Source: Betaproteobacteria bacterium (GTDB lineage: Bacteria; Pseudomonadota; Gammaproteobacteria; Burkholderiales; WYBJ01). Taken from it: a DNA stretch of 43,130 nucleotides. The first letter of the stretch is position 1; every line of letters starts with the position of its first letter. The position numbers were made by a program, and so were the translations under genes. The stretch spans positions 1-43,130 of the forward strand of contig WHTS01000046.1 of the NCBI GenBank assembly GCA_009377585.1, read 5' to 3'. The notes below the pieces were generated by a model. That model was not told the DNA's origin. It was given only the letters and a program-made list of their open reading frames with translations, and ran no database searches. Positions 40,091 to 43,130 of this stretch are shown one piece after another.

Positions 40091-40549
40091 TTGTACGACG
40101 ATCTCGTCATGGAGCACATCAAGAACGCGCGCAATTATCGCGTGCTCGATGCTGCCGGGCGGATCGCCGTGGGTACCAATCCGCTGTGCGGCGACGAAGT
40201 GCGCCTGTATCTCGAGCTGAAAGACGAACGGATCGCCGATCTTGCTTTTCAATGCAGCTGCTGCGGCATATCGATGGCCTCCGCTTCGATCTTGACCGAG
40301 ACGGCGAAGGGAGCGCCGGTCGAAGACGCACGGCGGATGATTCGGGATTTCATCGCGATGCTCGAAGACCCTGCCACGCAGCCTGCGGCCACGACCCGCG
40401 TGGAGTGGATTGCAATGCTCGATACCGTGAGGCGATTTCCTGCGCGCGCGCGCTGCGCGTTGCTGCCGTGGACGACGGCCGCGGATGCGCTCGAACCTTC
40501 CCTCACCCCCGGCCCCTCTCCCGGAGGGAGAGGGGAGCTTGGGCCGTAA
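40091..40549 (+). CDS. SufU/NifU-like iron-sulfur scaffold
   Basis: A 152-aa protein starting LYDDLVMEHIKNARNY, close to the SufU consensus. The three scaffold cysteines are visible in NPLCGDEV, SCCGISMASA and RARCALLPW. It would hold a nascent Fe-S cluster for transfer to apoproteins, and leuC in the same window needs such a cluster, though no link is shown. The last 15 residues (LTPGPSPGGRGE region) come from the hairpin repeat copy B, so the original C-terminus was replaced. Isolated gene, no suf/isc operon nearby. Confidence 0.85.
   Translation: MYDDLVMEHIKNARNYRVLDAAGRIAVGTNPLCGDEVRLYLELKDERIADLAFQCSCCGISMASASILTETAKGAPVEDARRMIRDFIAMLEDPATQPAATTRVEWIAMLDTVRRFPARARCALLPWTTAADALEPSLTPGPSPGGRGELGP
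40499..40536. repeat. C/G-rich hairpin repeat, copy B (inverted)
   Basis: Inverted match to 39796-39834 with two substitutions, one indel and small differences. It lies inside the 3' end of the SufU-like gene and supplies its last codons. Confidence 0.8.
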
Positions 40550-40585
40550 CTCCCCTTACCTCCGGCTCTCCCGAATAAAGGGGAG
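40550..40585. other. Stem-loop between convergent genes
   Basis: A perfect 8-bp inverted repeat (CTCCCCTT at 40550, AAGGGGAG at 40578) in the 64-nt gap between the SufU-like and amidohydrolase stops. Could act as a bidirectional transcription end, but no T run. Confidence 0.4.
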
Positions 40586-40613
40586 CTTCGGGGCGTGACT
40601 TCCTTATCCCGGC

Positions 40614-42074
40614 CTATCTCTCGGAGAGGGTCGGTTCGGGCGCCAGTTCGTCGGCCACGGCCTTCTCCACCACGGTGCCGGCGAAAAAATTCGGGTTGTT
40701 GCGCGTATGCAGGCGTGCGGCGTTGGTGAAGGTGAACTCGCGGAAATCCTGCTCCGTCACGAAGCCGTGCTCCACCATCTCGAATGCCTCCGGGATCACG
40801 TCTCTGAAATCGGGCACGTCGAAGTGCGTGAAGTCGGAGCTGAACAGCGGGCGTAGCCGAACGCCCATGCGCGGGTCGAAGGCCCACAGGGTGGCACGGT
40901 CGTCGGCCTCGCAGCCGAAGTAGAAGTTGTCCGAAAAAACCGCCCGGATATCGGCCTTGGATGCGACGCCGGACGCTTCGAAATCGTCCACGACATGCTC
41001 CGGCCGGCTCAACTCGGCGATTTCCACTTCAGGGCGAAATGCATCGAGGTTACGCATGATCGCGTCCGCGTTGGCTTTCAGCCGTGCATTGCCATAGCGC
41101 TCGATCAACCGGCGCAGCTCGGCGATATCGGTGGTGCCCGGATCCTGCAGTCCGGCGCGGCGGCGCTTCTCCCAGTGCTCGATCATGTCACCGCACATCT
41201 GGCAGGCCCAGCTCACGCCGCCTTCCATGAAGCCGAAATTGAGGCTGGGAAAGCGCCGTACCACACCGCCGAGAAACACCCCGCGCGCGAACGCGTGGTT
41301 CGACTCGGCGAAGTGACCGACATGGTTGTAGGTGAAGTTGCTGATCGAAGCGCGATCGACCCAGCGCGGACTGCCCGAGTGCTGGGTCACCGCCACGCCC
41401 AGCTCCACGCAACGGCGCCAGAACGGGTCGTAGTCGAACGGGCTGTCGAGCGCGATCGTATCGCAGTACCACGCTGCCTTCTGCGGGTCGACGTCCTGCG
41501 CCGCGCTCGGGATCGGCCGCTCCTGGTTTCCACGCAGCATGATCGCTTTGTAACCCAGCGTACCGACCGCATGTTCGAGCTCCTCTAGCGCTTGCTGCGG
41601 CGTGCGAGCCGGAACGATCGCCACCGGCGCGAATCGTTGCGCGAAGGGCGCAAACATCTCGGCCGTCATGAGGTTGTAGGCCCGCGCCGTGGCCGCGTGC
41701 AGCTCGTCGTCGGCGACGGTGTTGATGGTGAGCCCGAAGCTCGGATACATCAGGGCGAAGTCGATGCCCAGCTCGGGCAGGCGCTCATCGAGCAAGGCAG
41801 GCAGCAGCGCGGTGGCCTTATCGAGGGTATTGGCGGTCACCCCCCACCAGATGCCGCGGCGCAGCCGCTGGTGTTGCCGTTCTGCCGAGGTGGCCCGGTA
41901 CCACGCGCTATTGCGATGCCATAGCTCGCGGATGCGATCGACTGCGCCGGGACCGGCCACTTCACGCAGATGTTCCAGAAAGATCGGGATCGGCTCCATC
42001 CAATGCCCGTCGCCGTCGATCACCGGGTGCTTAAGCCCCGCGCGAATCCGTGCTGCTCGGCTCTGCATGGTCAT
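40614..42074 (-). CDS. COG2159-type metal-dependent amidohydrolase
   Basis: A 486-aa TIM-barrel hydrolase/decarboxylase of the amidohydrolase-2 family. The N-terminal metal motif appears as D-x-D-G-H (IDGDGHWMEP). Later histidines are in VTQHSGSP and NHVGHFAESNH, and an acidic DFTHFDVPD segment lies near the C-terminus. Members hydrolyse or decarboxylate ring or carboxylate substrates. Monocistronic and convergent with the SufU-like gene; substrate unknown. ATG 42074 or 42068 are both possible. Confidence 0.88.
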   Translation of the reverse strand: MTMQSRAARIRAGLKHPVIDGDGHWMEPIPIFLEHLREVAGPGAVDRIRELWHRNSAWYRATSAERQHQRLRRGIWWGVTANTLDKATALLPALLDERLPELGIDFALMYPSFGLTINTVADDELHAATARAYNLMTAEMFAPFAQRFAPVAIVPARTPQQALEELEHAVGTLGYKAIMLRGNQERPIPSAAQDVDPQKAAWYCDTIALDSPFDYDPFWRRCVELGVAVTQHSGSPRWVDRASISNFTYNHVGHFAESNHAFARGVFLGGVVRRFPSLNFGFMEGGVSWACQMCGDMIEHWEKRRRAGLQDPGTTDIAELRRLIERYGNARLKANADAIMRNLDAFRPEVEIAELSRPEHVVDDFEASGVASKADIRAVFSDNFYFGCEADDRATLWAFDPRMGVRLRPLFSSDFTHFDVPDFRDVIPEAFEMVEHGFVTEQDFREFTFTNAARLHTRNNPNFFAGTVVEKAVADELAPEPTLSER

Positions 42075-42264
42075 CGCTCCTCTCGCTTAACCGGGTTGGG
42101 CGCCTGGTGCTACGCCAAGGGATGAACAGGCCTTGCAATGACGCGTGTGTTGCAGCTGCTGTCGCGATGCCAAGGATAGGAGCTGGAACGGTGCATTCGC
42201 AAGCACCGCGCGGGCATGGTCGCTGCATATCCGTCACCGGTCATCCCCAGCGGCGAGGTGCGTC

Positions 42265-42522
42265 ATGGAATTCATCGCGATGATTTTTCTCGGTCTTATT
42301 GCGGGCGCGTTGGCGAAGCTGATCATGCCGGGCCGCGACGGGGGCGGAATTTTCATGACGATCCTGCTGGGGATCGCGGGTTCGTTGCTCGGCGGATTCC
42401 TCTTCAACGTGCTCGGCATCGGCGATGGCGAGACATGGGCAGGCCTGATCGGCTCGATCATCGGCGCCATCGTGATCCTCGCCATCTATCGCGCCGTCAC
42501 CAAGAGACGCGCCACGGTTTGA
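42265..42522 (+). CDS. GlsB/YeaQ/YmgE-family small membrane protein
   Basis: An 85-aa protein with three hydrophobic segments and the family block GALAKLIMPGRDGGG, then GSLLGGFLF. Known as transglycosylase-associated or stress-response membrane protein. GAGGTG 4 nt before the ATG. No clear link to neighbours. Confidence 0.88.
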   Translation: MEFIAMIFLGLIAGALAKLIMPGRDGGGIFMTILLGIAGSLLGGFLFNVLGIGDGETWAGLIGSIIGAIVILAIYRAVTKRRATV

Positions 42523-42559
42523 GCCGCGGCGGATCTCGGGCTGAAGCAGCTTCCCCGCA

Positions 42560-43105
42560 GTGGACCCCAGGCGCAGCGCCAAGGCGTTTCCCGGATTCGC
42601 AGGCCTCTGCATCGCCCTCGGCGCGCTGTTGCTGCCCACCCATGCCGCCAGTCAGGCACCGAGTGGCCGCACGATATTTCGATGCGAAACCGCGGGGCAG
42701 ATCAGCTACACGGATGCGCCTTGCCCGGATGCGGAAAAGGTCGATGCGATCCGGCTACCCGGTGTGAATCGGCCGGCGGCGCCCGATCGTATGGCCTACC
42801 ACGCGCCGAGCGATGACGGCTCGGGGGCGACGTGGCGACCGTCCGCGGTCAAGCGGCCAGACGGTCTCGCGCCGCGCGCGGCCCGATTCGCAGCCGGGGT
42901 GAATGCAGAATGTCCGCACCTCGCGCAGCGCATGGCGCTCATGGAAGCGGAAGAGTTGGTGGCCAACGGCCACAACGTCGGTGTCATTCAGGAACGGCTC
43001 GCTGTCCAGCGACACTGGTATCGGCAGCTCGGGTGCGCCACGTTCGCTCATAGCCCGGGGCCGTTGACGGCAATCAGGGCCAGCGTGACGTACGGCGTAC
43101 GCTGA
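42560..43105 (+). CDS. DUF4124-domain secreted protein
   Basis: A 181-aa protein starting at GTG 42560 with a signal peptide (hydrophobic GLCIALGALLLPTHA, cleavage near ASQA). The segment IFRCETAGQISYTDAPCPD is the DUF4124 beta-type domain, which is periplasmic in other bacteria and has unknown function. The remaining C-terminal part is low in recognisable motifs. It ends 25 nt before the window edge. Confidence 0.75.
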   Translation: MDPRRSAKAFPGFAGLCIALGALLLPTHAASQAPSGRTIFRCETAGQISYTDAPCPDAEKVDAIRLPGVNRPAAPDRMAYHAPSDDGSGATWRPSAVKRPDGLAPRAARFAAGVNAECPHLAQRMALMEAEELVANGHNVGVIQERLAVQRHWYRQLGCATFAHSPGPLTAIRASVTYGVR

Positions 43106-43130
43106 GTCGCGTTTTCGTCGTGATACGAAA

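Overview
The window is GC-rich, almost fully coding, and looks like a chromosome segment of a betaproteobacterium. The reasons are the base composition, several remnants of Bug/TctC-type solute-binding proteins (typical of Burkholderiales and relatives), the dispersed hairpin repeats, and GTG/TTG starts with frequent 4-nt ATGA-type gene overlaps. No RNA gene, insertion sequence or CRISPR array was seen. The species cannot be named from the sequence alone.

Region 1 (about 1-12,082) is a catabolic patchwork. It holds an enolase-superfamily enzyme, a MaoC-like double-hotdog dehydratase and an isochorismatase-like hydrolase. Next comes a hydroxyproline-type pathway (epimerase, FAD oxidase, DapA-like deaminase), then leuC/leuD and an NMT1-like binding protein. 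It also carries several broken or chimeric genes: a PAS-AraC regulator fused in frame to half of a D-2-hydroxyacid dehydrogenase, two Bug-protein fragments, a metallo-beta-lactamase-fold gene cut off at a dispersed repeat, and a leuD with an apparent one-base frameshift.

Regions 2 to 5 form what I read as a large bacterial sphingolipid locus. Region 2 (12,246-22,918) has a 7-gene minus-strand operon: metallophosphoesterase, HIT protein, LptF-like and LptG-like permeases, CDP-alcohol phosphotransferase, GNAT-like acyltransferase resembling bacterial ceramide synthase, and a nucleotidyltransferase. It also has a divergent pair (a second CDP-alcohol phosphotransferase and a Tam41-like cytidylyltransferase), a LicC-like nucleotidyltransferase, and an extended SDR that fits ceramide reductase. 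A small toxin-antitoxin pair (23,173-23,812) separates this from region 3 (23,823-29,582), which holds glycosyltransferases (a GT/ELM1 fusion, GT4, GT52-like) and a methyltransferase. Region 4 (29,507-36,158, minus strand) is an operon of desaturase, lipid kinase, ABC exporter, LpxL-like acyltransferase, 2OG-Fe(II) oxygenase and GT2. Region 5 (36,300-39,756, plus strand) is fatty acyl-AMP ligase, acyl carrier protein and serine palmitoyltransferase.

Proposed flow, as inference: the ligase loads fatty acid on the dedicated ACP. Serine palmitoyltransferase condenses it with serine, the SDR reduces the ketone and the GNAT-like enzyme N-acylates, as in the Caulobacter spt/bcerS/cerR pathway. The kinase, Tam41-like enzyme, nucleotidyltransferases and CDP-alcohol phosphotransferases would add a phospho-headgroup. 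Desaturase, oxygenase, acyltransferase and glycosyltransferases would decorate it. The ABC exporter and the LptF/G-like pair would move the product to the outer membrane.

Region 6 (39,757-43,130) is ordinary: a SufU/NifU-like scaffold bracketed by hairpin repeats, a COG2159 amidohydrolase, a GlsB/YeaQ-type membrane protein and a DUF4124-type secreted protein. The most unusual small-scale structure is a tandem repeat at 38,223-38,340. It separates the ligase and ACP genes and preserves an unbroken chain of overlapping stop/start codons.
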